The position numbers and the translations under genes are program-made. Below are positions 48,501 to 60,985 of a DNA stretch of 64,000 bases, in pieces. Under the pieces are notes generated by a model that was not told the DNA's origin, did not search any database, and saw only the letters and a program-made list of their open reading frames with translations. Positions within the stretch are counted from its first letter, which is position 1. Each line of letters opens with the position of its first letter. The DNA is from Thuidium tamariscinum (taxonomy: Eukaryota; Streptophyta; Bryopsida; Hypnales; Thuidiaceae), in NCBI GenBank assembly GCA_947034885.2, contig OX344749.2, forward strand, positions 41,445,682 to 41,509,681, given 5' to 3'.

Positions 48501-51500
48501 CAGATTGCGAGGGAAAGCTCAAGGTGCGTCCCGCTCTATATAAGCGCATCATCGGTTATGATAATTCTTTGGGTTTGTATCCTTTTCTGTTAAATTAATT
48601 GCTTCCCTCTCCATATTGTTTATATCCACCTAATCTTTGCTCGTCTAGTTCTCTCCAAACGAGATTGAGGTATCTGAGTATGTATAGATGTGGATGTTCA
48701 TTTTTGGCAGGAAAGATCATTTGTTTAGCAGGACCACCAGGTGTTGGCAAGACCAGTATTGGGCGATCCATAGCTCATGCTCTCAATCGCCAATTCTACA
48801 GATTTTCTGTTGGTGGCTTGGGTGACGTTGCCGAGATTAAGGTACAGATTGTACAGTAGTGTACTCTGTCATTTCTTAATTCTCCACTAGGTGTCCTCCA
48901 TTACCTAATTAGTCCATTTATGCACTCAACCCTCTCAAATCTCACTGCTCCGGGGGGGAAGCACAAATGGATTCTAAGCTTGCGTTTACAACTTGGCATG
49001 TGGAAGTTGTCCAATCAGATTTGTACGCAATACATTTAGGAACATACAAGGAATGTGAAATTACAGAGTGCAATTAGAAAGGTTGAATGTATGTGTACAA
49101 AAATGGTTATTAAAAACTTCATCTGTGCAGGGACATCGTCGAACATATGTTGGAGCTATGCCTGGGAAGATAGTGCAGTGCCTCAAAGCTGTTGGCACTT
49201 CAAATCCGCTTGTGTTGATTGATGAAATCGATAAGGTTCGGGAGTTTCGTACCCTCAAATTTGTCACCAGCTGTCGATTGCCTTTTGAATGCGTAATTGT
49301 TAGCACTCTTGTTCTCTGATAATTGCGTTTTCTGAAACTTATAAAGCTAACTTGAGATTATTGGTTTTTTTTATTCTTGTATATGAAAATTAGCTGGGGC
49401 GTGGACATTCTGGAGACCCTGCAAGTGCACTTCTAGAGCTTTTGGATCCTGAACAGAATGCCAACTTCTTGGATCATTACCTTGACGTACCAATTGATTT
49501 ATCTAAGGTAATTGACTGCAATGCGGTGGTTTTCTTACCTAAATAGCGGAGTGTATTGAAATAAATTTGAAATATTTATCAACGCGTTTAGAGATTTTGA
49601 TATTTCACTTCGAGCTTCGTGGACTAATTATTGCCTTCTGTCTTTCCCTTTTGGTTTAGGTGCTTTTTGTATGTACTGCCAATCTGGTGGAGAATATTCC
49701 TGGTCCTCTGTTGGACCGTATGGAAGTCATCCGCCTCGTGGGCTACATTACAGATGAAAAAACCCATATTGCCCGTGGATATTTGGAGAAAGCAGCACGT
49801 GAAGGCTCAGGGGTCAAGGCTGAGCAGGTATTATTCTCCATTGCAAACCGTATTGTATACCATATCATGCGTTTTATTAGCATGTAATTGTCATAATTTC
49901 TGCATATTTCCTGGTGAGCTTTTGACTTTGCAAGTTAGTTTTGATGAAATTCGTCTATCAGGTGGATTTGAGTGATGCGGCGTTGCATGCATTGATCGAG
50001 ACATACTGTCGAGAGGCTGGAGTTCGAAATCTCCAGAAACACATAGAGAGGATATACCGCAAGGTACTACTACCACTTTGTTATAACCTACTCCTTTAAG
50101 TACACCCTCACTTGTTGATCATATATTATTAGTACGTCAAAGGTTGTCCCTCGCTTGCCATTTGATAACAGAGGGTCTAGTTATGGGGTTTCATTGAACT
50201 TCTATAAGTGACTCAATCTGCTGAGAGTATGGAGAGAATTCATACTGCAAGAGTCCGATCTTGCTCGACATGTTACCGGACGCAATGTTAAGATGTTGAT
50301 TGCTGGAAGATATTTACGGTATTTACGACATTTTAACCCAGGCATCAGTTTTTGATTTCGTCGTGACATCTTAAATTGGTAGTTGATGAACGATCTCTAT
50401 TTACTTGATTTGCAGGTTGCTTTGAAGTTGGTTAGGAAAGAGCTAGATTCTTTAGGTACCGGTAAGGAGACACCTCTCAGAATTGAAGAAGTGCCTGTTC
50501 TTTCTGGAACTGCTACTGATATGGAGAAGGAAGAGGGTGCACACAAGACTAGCTCGGAAGTAGTAATAGTTGAGGTGAGTCTCTACTTGGATAGTCGTTA
50601 GATTTATGACTTTGTTTTTGATTACGGGAGATAACATTGATGTTTGTAATTGTATGGGCTTTCCGTGTAAGAGAAGAACTTTACCTCTTTTAACCTATGC
50701 TTAGAGAATTCATTTGGGAAGCTAGCAGTTTATTATAGCAACTTTAAGATCATATTTTTGTAATTTCAAAATGTAGGGTATTATCTCTTCTTTCTACTTG
50801 TACCTTTTGCTACGCTACTTGAGGTATCCTGAATGATGTATTTCAACCTATAAAGATTTGGAAGCATCCGCTTCGGGCCATTTGACCACTAAAGGTTGCT
50901 TGGTGATTAAATGTCCAGAGTGCTGACTCTGAGTTTTTTGCAGAAAATGTTGTCAACATCTGATGTCATGTTATGTCTGGAACCCTCAGGAACCTGTAGA
51001 CGAAAAGGAAGGTGCTCCATTGGAACCAGTGGAGAAGTTGATAATCAACGAGACCAATCTTCCTGACTACGTTGGCCCTCCAATTTTCCAAAGCGATCGT
51101 CTCTATGAGCACACTCCAGTGGGTGTTGTGATGGGATTAGCTTGGACCGCAATGGGAGGATCGACTTTATATGTAGAAACAAGCCTGGTAGAGCAAGGAG
51201 ACGGCAAAGGCTCCCTACAAATGACAGGGCAATTAGGAGACGTCATGAAGGAAAGCGCCACTATCGCCCACACGTATGCTCGTAAAATTTTGAGGGAAAG
51301 AGAACCTGAGAATAATTTTTTTGCTACTTCAAGGATGCACTTACACGTACCGGCGGGGGCTACTCCTAAGGATGGACCGAGTGCAGGATGCACTATGATA
51401 ACTTCCATGCTCTCTCTGGCTATGAATGCGCCTGTCAACAAGGATGTGGCAATGACTGGCGAAGTGACTCTCACTGGGCGTGTTCTACCTATTGGAGGGG

Positions 51501-52194
51501 TAAGTAACTTGACTTCCGGGCATTTCCTTCTATAACCTGCTTTGTTCTGGGCCTGTCTAGCAGTCGGCAGTGATGCATTTTTCATCTATTATATCGTTGT
51601 TACCCCTGAGTGCCCAAACCCGAAATAGGGAGTACGCTTTGGATGATTATAGTAACTTTCGAAACGTTGGTTTCTATTGTTCCAAAATGTTTAGCATTAT
51701 TTCTTCTATTTTTTGTTACATTTTTTTACTTTCCTCGACACTTTTTAAATGATCTATTTCAAGTGCCAGTTGGGCTTTTCCATATTTACATGAGTTCAAG
51801 AAATCATGCCTTCCAGCTTTGAACATTGAAATCGATATTTTCCGAATTGGAATTTCTATTTTAAGCTTCGCACTTGGGGGTGAAAATAAGTTCGTTGCAC
51901 TTGATTCTGACATTGTCATTCGTCTCTGATGCTGGATTCTGACAGGTCAAGGAGAAGACTGTCGCAGCAAGAAGAAGTGGGGTGAAGATCGTAATTTTCC
52001 CGGCTGCTAATAAACGAGACTTTCTCGAGCTTCCGGCCCATGTCAAGGAGGGTCTAGAAGTTCATTTTGTAGATCATTATAGTGAAATTTTCACATTGGC
52101 GTTTGATTTCAAGCCAGACACAGAGAAGCAATTGGCTCCCGTGGAGTCTAGTAGTGCATCGCATGATGGTGTATCCGTTGTTTTACATTCCTAG
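42600..52194 (+). CDS. LON1: Lon protease, mitochondrial type, 21 exons
   Basis: ATP-dependent serine protease of mitochondrial protein quality control. Exons: 42600-42933, 44411-44544, 44910-44975, 45096-45293, 45616-45702, 45829-45870, 46061-46183, 46420-46518, 46894-46959, 47439-47525, 47691-47730, 47954-48125, 48399-48523, 48711-48841, 49131-49235, 49394-49507, 49660-49827, 49962-50063, 50416-50574, 50990-51499, 51946-52194. Phases agree throughout and give 1036 residues, usual for plant Lon. The Arg/Ala/Ser-rich start is a likely mitochondrial transit peptide, followed by an acidic linker. The Lon substrate domain begins near 157 ([19 protein letters not shown]). Walker A GPPGVGKT is at 532-539 and Walker B LVLIDEID near 595-602. 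The peptidase has Ser915 in DGPSAG and Lys958 in VKEK, spaced as in E. coli Lon. Targeting is inferred from composition, and dual organelle targeting is possible. Confidence 0.95.
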
Positions 52195-52844
52195 GGAAGG
52201 GAGCATGGGACATGCTTGCAATATTTATCAATGTCATCCACATTTTTGAGGTATTCTGCTTTTGTCCACTATCATCATTGAGCATAAGATAAATTGATCT
52301 CTACAAGTATCTTATTTAAAAGTAACACTTGTAGATCCAAATGTGTGTGCTAACTTCCAAACATGAAAGTGTGTAGTGTGCATCCGTCTCCTTTGAATTC
52401 GCCCCTATAAATAGCGGCAGGGCTTCTTTTTTTCATTTTTGAAGAAGTGCCATAGTGGCGATACAAAATGTTATAGCGGTGCTCCAAATTGCAACATTCA
52501 TCCACTTATTGGATGTATAATATGGTTTTCATTCACAATCAAGTGATTTCATCTAATATTATTTTAAATTTCAAAGTTGTCTATCATTTAATTGAGAATT
52601 AGTATGAGTGATTTCATCCAAATTTTATGGCTTTTTTTAGCATTTTTTAGTCAGATTATATTTTAGCCTTTAAATAGCTGCAAGATCGATATGGGGTGAT
52701 CCTTAAATGGACCACATTAACCATTGAGTCAATCAAGAAAAAATTTGTTTTTCTTGCAAGAACCAATGTTTGTCTTTCATTTCCTCCCATCTCTTTATTG
52801 ACAGATATATGGTTACAAATAAGTGCCTATGCCCCAAATCTTTG
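52195..52844. other. 3' region of the Lon gene and spacer
   Basis: Probable 3' UTR followed by AT-rich DNA. No feature resolved. Confidence 0.45.
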
Positions 52845-53096
52845 AAAATTCATATGAAATTCAAAATACTTGGAAAAATATGAAACCACTTGTGTTAAGT
52901 TCCGCATTCGTTTTTCTTTCTTTAGGTAATGTCCTAAAAATATTTCTACCCACAAAAACCTAGGTAAAAGGAGGATCAACATTCATTTTTCTTTCTTTAG
53001 GTAATGTCCTAAGAATATTTCTACCCACAAAAACCTAGGTAAAAGGAGGATCAACCTTTAAATGGTCGCTTTTTGAGCATATTGCCTTACAATCAA
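52845..53096 (+). mobile_element. B-family fragment with a 75-bp tandem duplication
   Basis: It matches the right half of B copies (AATATGAAACCACTTG, then a block around TATTTCTACC). Within it the 75-bp unit 52906-52980 is repeated at 52981-53055 with about two differences. Confidence 0.6.
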
Positions 53097-53237
53097 TTTT
53101 AGACACAACTATAAATTAGCAAAATTTGCAAGTACTCACCCTAGTTTATATAAAGACAAAAAGCCATTCTAGCAAGATACATTAGAATCTTCTTCCAATT
53201 GCTAACTATCTAATAGTACAAACTATGAGAAGACACT

Positions 53238-53812
53238 TGAGGTGGGTACACCTAAAAGTACCACTTATTGAGCTGTGGAAAATTGGAAGGCTAAAAAAAT
53301 AGTGAATACAAGAGTGTAGAGATGTGTAGAAAACAAAGGAATGCACAGTGAATTTTGAGAATTTGACTTATATAAGACCTCAATAGACATACAAAGCTTT
53401 GGAAGTAGGGTACTTAAAAGCGCTCATAGGTAGCAGTCAAAATCAGCAGTGACATATACAAAGCCCCTCTCCTACAATGTCAGAAAGAAAAGAAAAAGAG
53501 TTGCAATTTAATTTTTATCATTTAAAAAAAAATAATGGTTCTTAATCCAACAAGCAATAGAAAACTTGTTAGAAATCAATGAAAATTCTCCATCTGTTTT
53601 GAAAACAATAGAAGAAAGAAAAGCTTGTTAGAGAGATAAGCCATCATGTGATGTGAGTTTAAAAGCCCGACATCAAAACTAAAATGGCCGTGCTTGTATG
53701 AAGAACTACCATATTTCTCTTACTAACACTTTCCAAGACATAACTACACCATTTAGTTGCTTCAAATAGGGTGCGCTCTAAGGTACTCCACCATTATGGG
53801 TGTACCCACCTT
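53238..53812. mobile_element. A-related element with longer interior
   Basis: The ends GAGGTGGGTACACCTAAAAG and TGGGTGTACCCACCTTA are inverted and match the A family, but the 575-bp interior does not resemble the other copies. It may be a different subfamily or hold an unrecognised insertion. Confidence 0.5.
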
Positions 53813-53831
53813 ACTTGAGTTGAAATAGTGT

Positions 53832-54216
53832 CATTAAGGGAGAAACACCCAATACTGCACTTGTACCTTGCATTGGATCCTAGACTCATCCAAAACCATC
53901 CCTAAGTTGTAGTTAATGTGTTTGCCAAATGCTTGACTCTAATTTGCTAACGCATATTAAGCACACATACCAAAATGTGATTGGCTCACTGCTGATTTTA
54001 GCAACATTTAGATTTGGGGACATCTATTGCACAATTTCAATGGTCTAGGGAGCCAACACTTTGGAAAATCGTAGAAATTACATACGGCATCAAAAAAATC
54101 TACCTTTTTTTTCAATATTCATGATTCACTCACTAATACTAGAAAAATATTATTTTTAGAAAACGCTGCCTCTAACTATGCTGAATTTAACTACCGGTTT
54201 TGGGTGTTACCACCGT
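53832..54216 (-). mobile_element. F-family TIR element, copy 3
   Basis: Reverse copy, about 385 bp, from AAGGGAGAAACACCC to GGGTGTTACCACC. Flanked on its left by the A-related element. Confidence 0.7.
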
Positions 54217-55345
54217 ACCCAACATGAGAAGTGTAATGTTTTTCTCAATCGAAATTGAAATCCAAGTTGGTCCTTGCACACAAATAATGTAAAAATACAT
54301 GAAAACCTCCCAGATATTCAACATACATTTACACTGCCATGCAAACGTGTATAAAATCACAAATTGAAAATGTCATATATATGACTGAACCGAAATTGTC
54401 ACAACCAATATACCCATACAAACTCTGGTAACGTACATGCGTTCGTTGAATCTAAGCTTCAGCTGCCAGAAGCCGCTGCCACTTCATTGCTTCTGGATGT
54501 GAGACACAGAGGATGTCGTGTTGTCATTTGCGTGTTTCCGTCCGATTTTCACAAGGTTTCACCCTACTCAACGAGATATCTAGAGCAGCACACCAGTCCA
54601 TAATATGACTGATACCATGTAAATTATTCATCTTAAGGCTACCTTGTAATGTACACTGCTCCGACCACAAACCTTACTAGAAGAATAGAATCAAAAGATC
54701 CACAGCCTGGACCCTCACTGCAACCAAATGCTGTATTCTGAGTTTGAATGCTCTCCAAAAGAAAAAGTTTAAGAAATTGGTCGAATTTCTCAGGTACACA
54801 TCCTTTACAATGACCTCAATTTGCAAATCCTGATTTCAGGACTCCTATCGATATTTAAATCCAAAAAATGATGCCAAATTCAAGAACATCGACACCGAGC
54901 AAGGTATGACTCGGCGTCCCTAGTCATCAATATCTGTTGGATCCACCCTCTTCATGGAATCATACAGAGTCTGAACTCACGTCTGAGCTTCGCCCAGCAT
55001 GCCCATTCAATGGATTTTTGAAGAATGGCATTCCTGCAGCCACAATCGAACACCATCGGTTGCAGTCATCACTAAGGTAATCAAATTTAATTGTGACAAC
55101 TGAATGCAATACTCCAAAATCTTGTACGATCTTCCACAACGAGTCATATTGAATTTAACAATGTACACCACGAGCTTGAGGCGATCTACCAAAAAAACTG
55201 CAAATTCGTACAACTTTTAAGTATGGTATCCATATAATGCATCCTATAATTTGATGTGCTGCAATCCTCTTTGATTTGTTAAGAAACATTGAGAAATCTA
55301 ATCAATTAAAAATAGAAATGCGCTCAGCAATCAGGTGTGGTTACC
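54217..55345. other. 3' side of the ASH2-like gene
   Basis: Composition is intermediate from about 54420 to the stop codon, which could be a long 3' UTR of the minus-strand gene. No separate gene recognised. Confidence 0.4.
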
Positions 55346-58300
55346 TTAATCTGTTTGTGTGTCCGAGCTGTTGCCTTGGTCGTGCAAGGAGGGCCCAACT
55401 TCGAAGTCCCCACTCCCGTCGTTACTGCAGCCCTCGAGATTCAATTCAATGTGCAGCGAGGCATCGCTCATAGAAGACTTGGCAACTGGATTCGTTCGAG
55501 GAAGCATACTTATCTTTTTGGGGCCTTTTGGAAGGGACAATTTCTTTCCTGGCAATCCTGGGCGTTTGCCCCGATCTTTATCATCTGTTGCCCGTTTAGT
55601 CCGTACGCCACTACCAACAGAAACACGGCCTTCCACGGTGCCGTTTCCTCGTTCGGCTGCCATTCTTTGCTTGCCTCCAGCATTGTTGGGTGTGTCCGAC
55701 TTATTTGGTGTGTCAGCTGGAGGAGGCTCTTCAACATCCGCCGCTGCCAATCCTTCAGGGGGAGGGGCCTGACACATGGGCAAAGGGACTGGTCTATCAC
55801 CCCAGTCGTTGACAGGGAACTGGAAATGGGGCCCAAAATTGAAACGCACCGAGCATTTTTTCTCGGGCGAGGGTAGCGTGTACATTGAGGCTGCGGGGAA
55901 GTATTCACCAGCAAAAACGTCGGTGTATGCAACGCCCTGACAAACGCCGTTCTTAAAGAAAGAAACTTCGCTTCCTGCATATATTGAGAAAAAAACGCAT
56001 GAACAACGACCGTTGAGACGACCTCAATTAATTTTCCTTTCTAAACAGGTCAAAATAGATCGTGACCATTACAAACTCCTCGTTAAGTAACTTAGATATA
56101 GCATCAGTCTACCTCTCGTAAAAGTGCTACAAAAGTCAGCCTTTGGGCAAACGCTGAGTGTGAATTTGGTGATGGAAACGGGAAAAAAGGTATCCTCAGA
56201 CAAGAGCAACTGATAAAAAAAATTCATTGGATGCAAGAACACGAAGGACTGAGTCATGGATGTTATACCTGGGACACGCTTGGGAGGCCCTTCTTCCTTC
56301 TCAACTGGTACTGGGTAGACTTGCCTAGTGCCAGTGGCTTTAGTGACATACAATTCATACTTAGGTGCATATTCAGCACCATTAGGTAGGCTTATATAGA
56401 AGCCAATGACATCTCCCTCAAAATATGGAGTGCCAAAAGATTCTCGAATGGCTTGATGCACTTTGCTTCCATCGACGTCTCTGCACATCAGTGATGTCAT
56501 TTCCAAAGACAGACTTGCAGGAAGATGACATGGAAACCCTAAACCAAATCATCTAACAATCAATGAGATAAGTATCCTTCCTAAAACATTCTCTTCGTCT
56601 ACACGTTTGTACATTTATGGAGATAACCGTCTCTTAACCCATTGCAAGTCTATCTTTGATCTAGGTAGGCATTAGCTGTAATCAATACAAGAATTCAACA
56701 ACCAAGAGATTTTACATAATGCACCTTCATCACCAAGCACATCTGTAAGGCGAGGTGTACCTGAAGGCATAGCTGTTTGCATCAAAGCCCACAGGCGCCT
56801 GCAAGTCACCTTTCCATGTGCTCCACCCTAGACGAGTGTGTCCAGTTGCACCAAGATCTTTCACTGATATTTCAAAGTACCAGGCCCCCTCTGTAACACC
56901 ACGAGTTGCTCGTACCATCCGATAACCCTTTTCACTACTGGCTTGCATTTTGTCCAGAGAAAGCTCTACTTTTTCCGCTTTCTGATCCTGCACAAGTGCG
57001 ATACAAGAAAGATGAATATTATGAGACTTCACTCCTCAACTCTGGATAATAAAATGCGCCCTCGCCAAAAACTAAGCATTTATAACAGTATGTTGAATGT
57101 TTGAAATTAAACTTCAAGAGAGAAGAACCCATCTCCAATAAATTAAGCGAACAGATACAGTACTTACTGCTTCGAACACAAAACTAATCAGAATACAAAG
57201 GCAGAAACCATCCCAGGTATCGGTGGTATTTCATGAGAAGAATAAAGAAATTGAAGTGTAAGAAACATACTTTTGACAGCTGTATTCCGTTTCTCTCCTC
57301 TAGAGAGTAGCGCTGGGCAGGATTCACTTCAATACTTTCCTCTTTCTTTTCTCCACTCGGAATCTTTACAGGTTTGGACTTTCTGCTGGTCTTCCGGGTG
57401 GTGGATTTACTCCAGACGTTGGTCTTCTTCTTAGGCCTTTTCACAACCACCTCTCCCACAGCACTATCCGCATTCTCCAAAGCTGCTGACGCATTCCTCT
57501 TCACCGAGGCTTGGACTATTTTTGTACCATTTTTCTCAACACCTTCGAGATCAAAAGACAGAAAACTATAAGAGGCCCTTTACCAAATTAAGATCGCACT
57601 GAACCACTAACCATAGAACTACGAGTAACATAACCCATAATGTTACTGTTCGCAATATAAAGCTTGTCAATCAACAGCTGCGAAGATCTCGTAAATCAGT
57701 GCGAGTAAACGCGAGGAAGCTAGAATGCAAGTCAATTACACCCTACAAAGCTCCAAGTACAATATTATTCATGGATTCGTACCACCAAAGGTACATTCGC
57801 ACCAAGGGGGAATATCTTAATCGTGAGAAGGATAAAATTGCCCCGATAAGATGGAAGGATATAAGTTACGCCAATACTCCTCCCAAACTTAAATCTCCAT
57901 CCATAGTGAGGGTTATTTATCCCTCTTAAGGTCAAGGTATCCGCTTGGTGAGAATGTACCCTAACAGCATAGCTTTCGGGAAAATAAAACGCTCCTCACT
58001 CTAACGTCCTTTCCGGCTCATCACCCTGGCAAGCTAAGGACTGCTATACACTAATGTAGTGGGAGTCAGAATAGCCACTTCCGTCAGAGATTCTCATCTT
58101 TGGACAAAATTTGCCATGTCGTCCAATTACATTCCTGAACGACTCTTCCACCGCTGGAAATTGCCAACCAGGAGATGGATAGCAACGCTGATATTTGATC
58201 CTCCTGCTTTCTAGTTGGAGACTCGACTTCAAGCTACCACCAACGGAGACTCATCGACCTTTGATTGAGAGAAGCCGGGTATCTAAGTATCCAGCCCTCC

Positions 58301-58950
58301 ATTGGTCTTCCCCACTTTGAAACTCACTACTGGAAACCTCTAAGCTCGAGAACAACTAAAATTGATCGCAAAGCCAAGAGATGAATTCTAGAACAGGAAA
58401 AGTGAAGCACAGGAAAAATGGGCATGATCGACATGGTACCAGCTCGTTTCTCTTCAGCCTCGGTTTCGCCTTCATCAATCCCTACAGGTGCATCCACCAT
58501 TTCTACCTCCGTCTCCACAACAGCTTCGCCCTCGGCGTCTCCCTCCGCAAGCACCTCGTGCACTGTACCATTCCGCTCCTCTGCACCGTCCAGGCCTACT
58601 ACTATTTCCCTACTTTCGTCTCCGTCAGACACCCGTACTGTGTTCTCAGACGGAAACCCTAAACCTCCTGCAGCATCTTCGTGCACTAATCGCTCCTCGG
58701 CATTATCAGGCGCTTTCTCACGCTCTCTTCGGAGCTTATCGCTCTCTACCTCCGCAGGCAGAGACTCCATCACAGCGTCCTCTTTTTCCTCCAACTCGTC
58801 GGTCTCGGCCATGTCTTCTTGCTGCTTATCCCCTGTCTCCACGACTTGCTCTTCACCAGACTCCATCGCTGTCACGTCCCCGTGCTTCTGGTTCGCGACC
58901 TCCATCTCTGTTGCTGCCGCTGCTTCTTCTTGTTGCTCACCAACCTCCAT
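55346..58950 (-). CDS. ASH2R: ASH2-like SPRY-domain COMPASS subunit (TRAUCO type), 5 exons
   Basis: On the minus strand exons 58950-58440, 57542-57271, 56987-56761, 56480-56269 and 55974-55346 join in frame into 616 residues. The first 170 are acidic, Glu-rich low complexity. Residues 171-260 are Lys-rich (KRPKKK), a likely nuclear signal. From about 262 comes the ASH2 SPRY domain: [33 protein letters not shown], then [29 protein letters not shown] and [20 protein letters not shown], closing at [10 protein letters not shown]. This fold activates SET methyltransferases in COMPASS-like complexes that methylate H3K4. Plant ASH2 homologues are known to lack the animal PHD and winged-helix part, and it is absent here too. 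The last about 140 residues are Pro/Gly/Ser/Lys-rich. Intron 1 is 897 bp. A start at 58950 is the first ATG in frame. Confidence 0.92.
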
Positions 58951-59460
58951 CGCGCTCTTAATTCAAAACCTCGTCAAATCCCCTCACATAATCCTCTCAC
59001 AAGTTCTCAATCTTTGTGAATGCACCAGATCATTTGCGCAGACTCGCTAGGCAATGTGACATGTTCCGAACACCTGAACCCTAACCATATAGGAACGGAA
59101 CGCTCCACCATCTCTCAGCTCCAATATAAACCGCGGGGGGAGAGGGGGAGCGACTCAATTCTGCACCAAAATTGTAGGCCCGACGTTCGTTGAGAAGAGA
59201 AAAGTGTGGCGGAGGAGGGAAAATGAGTCGCGGCTTGAAATTTTGATCCAATCGATGCCGGTGGGCAATCTGTCGGACGAAGCTCAAGTCCTTCCTGCGC
59301 ATGCCACGACGAGCTGCACCTGCTTCTTCGTCTGATTCACAGGACACGGGGAGGCAGAGAGAAAGAGCAGGGCTCGTTATGTTATTTCTTTCTCGCGGCA
59401 TTGAAATTTCTTTTTTCTTTAGCTGACCTGTAACTGAGAGCAATTGGATTTAAAGAAGGT
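58951..59460 (-). promoter_or_regulatory. GC-rich upstream region of the ASH2-like gene
   Basis: This 500-bp stretch is GC-richer than everything to its right and ends where AT-rich DNA begins. It has a purine-rich GGGGGGAGAGGGGG tract near 59135. A minus-strand frame at 59081-59443 (120 codons) has no recognisable domain and is more likely leader or promoter than a gene. Confidence 0.35.
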
Positions 59461-59861
59461 GCACACTCATTGATAATTGGCACTTTGGGCCTCCCTAACT
59501 AATAAATAGTGAAATTAAGTTGCACCTTACTAAACCTTCATGTGTAGTTAGATTCATGTGTATGAATGGAAGTATTTATAGAAATATTTCTTGACTTTAA
59601 TAACTCTAGAGTAAATTTCTTGGGATAAGGCAACATAAAGGGCACCTAATTTTACTATTTAGGGCACATGTATTGGTAGGTGGATGCATTCACAGATATT
59701 GAAATACAGAAAGAAATTTTATCGGTTCCTTTTACAGTGAGTAATACATTCATATTGATAGAACTTAATTTCCTTCTTCCATACTTATTGATGATTGGTA
59801 TAATTATTCTTGCCTTTTAATTACCTATCCATGGGCTTATTTGTAAGCCTACCATCAAGAC

Positions 59862-60985
59862 ATGCCTTAGAATCCTTGAAAAATTAGCTTCTTAAGAGAA
59901 AATTTCACACACTGAAAAGGAAACTCTTTAATGCCATTAAGAAAAAACCAACAAAACAAGAAACCTTATTAGACGCATAGCTTTTCATGTATTTTATTAT
60001 CTTCTTTACATTTGGATTTAGAAAGGACACTATAGTAGAGGTACCCATTATTAACACAACAATAAATAGAGTACCATATTTCCAACCAAGATTTGAATGG
60101 ATTTTCATTTTGTCCTTAGAATGTATGTCTTTGTACTTTTCAAGGTTTAGACCAATAATAAATGACATGTAAGTGAGCACAAAGGATGAAGTAATTAGTA
60201 GGAAAATACTTCTCATTTTGTCAATGCATATGTGAAAGTATTTTCTTTGCCTTGTACTACCCTATATCATGTTGAAAATGTGCTTATTTGAGTATCTCTA
60301 CCATAACAAGTCAACAAATAAAACTACCCCTTTGATTTAGAAACTTTTCTACATCATGTAAGCAATATTCTCATATGCCTTGGGAAGAAAGTAGATTGCA
60401 ACAACATATGAAGTGGACTTCAAGAGAAATATAAAAAGACAATTAAAAAAATAGAAAAGAAATATTCTTTTTGTCTCTTAGCATTTTTACGAGACTTTAA
60501 GAAAGAGCCAACATAGCATCTTTAGGCATTCAATTTCATAGAATGTAGGGTTTCTAAAAACAAAAAAAATCTTAGAGAAGATTTTGAAGGGTTGATCTAT
60601 AATTGTGAGTAAAGAACTTATAATTGTCACTTAGAAAGTGCCTTATAATCCTTGAAAAATTAGCTCTATGAGAAAAAATTTCAATGCTACTAAAAAAATT
60701 TAACATTCAAGAATCCTATTAGAGCCATGGACATGCAAGTTCATAGCCTTTTTGGAAATTTGGACTTTGAAAGGACATTAACAAGTCAATAAGCTAATCT
60801 ATTCCTTTGGTTTAAAAACTTCTCTACATCATGTATTAAGAAAACTTTTGTATGCCATAAGAAGAGAGTAGATGCAAGAATAGATGAAGTTGAACTAAAA
60901 AAAATAGTAAAAAAAGACATTTAGAAGTAAAACTTGTTTTTGTCTCTTGGCATTTCACATGGCTGTGAATAAGAGACTGTCTATG
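59862..60985. repeat. Diverged tandem duplication, AT-rich
   Basis: CCTTGAAAAATTAGCT at about 59873 and 60651, and TTTTTGTCTCTTNGCATTT at about 60470 and 60940, recur in the same order and orientation. The two arms have different lengths and many differences. Confidence 0.5.

Noticed and set aside
51103-51585. 160-codon minus frame
   Set aside because: Antisense shadow of the Lon peptidase exon.
55337-55876. 179-codon plus frame
   Set aside because: Antisense shadow of the last ASH2-like exon.
57699-57929. 76-codon plus frame
   Set aside because: Lies within intron 1 of the ASH2-like gene, no domain.
58418-59050. 210-codon Ser/Thr/Pro-rich plus frame
   Set aside because: Antisense shadow of the acidic first ASH2-like exon.
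59081-59443. 120-codon minus frame upstream of the ASH2-like gene
   Set aside because: Low-complexity, no domain; better explained as GC-rich promoter/leader.
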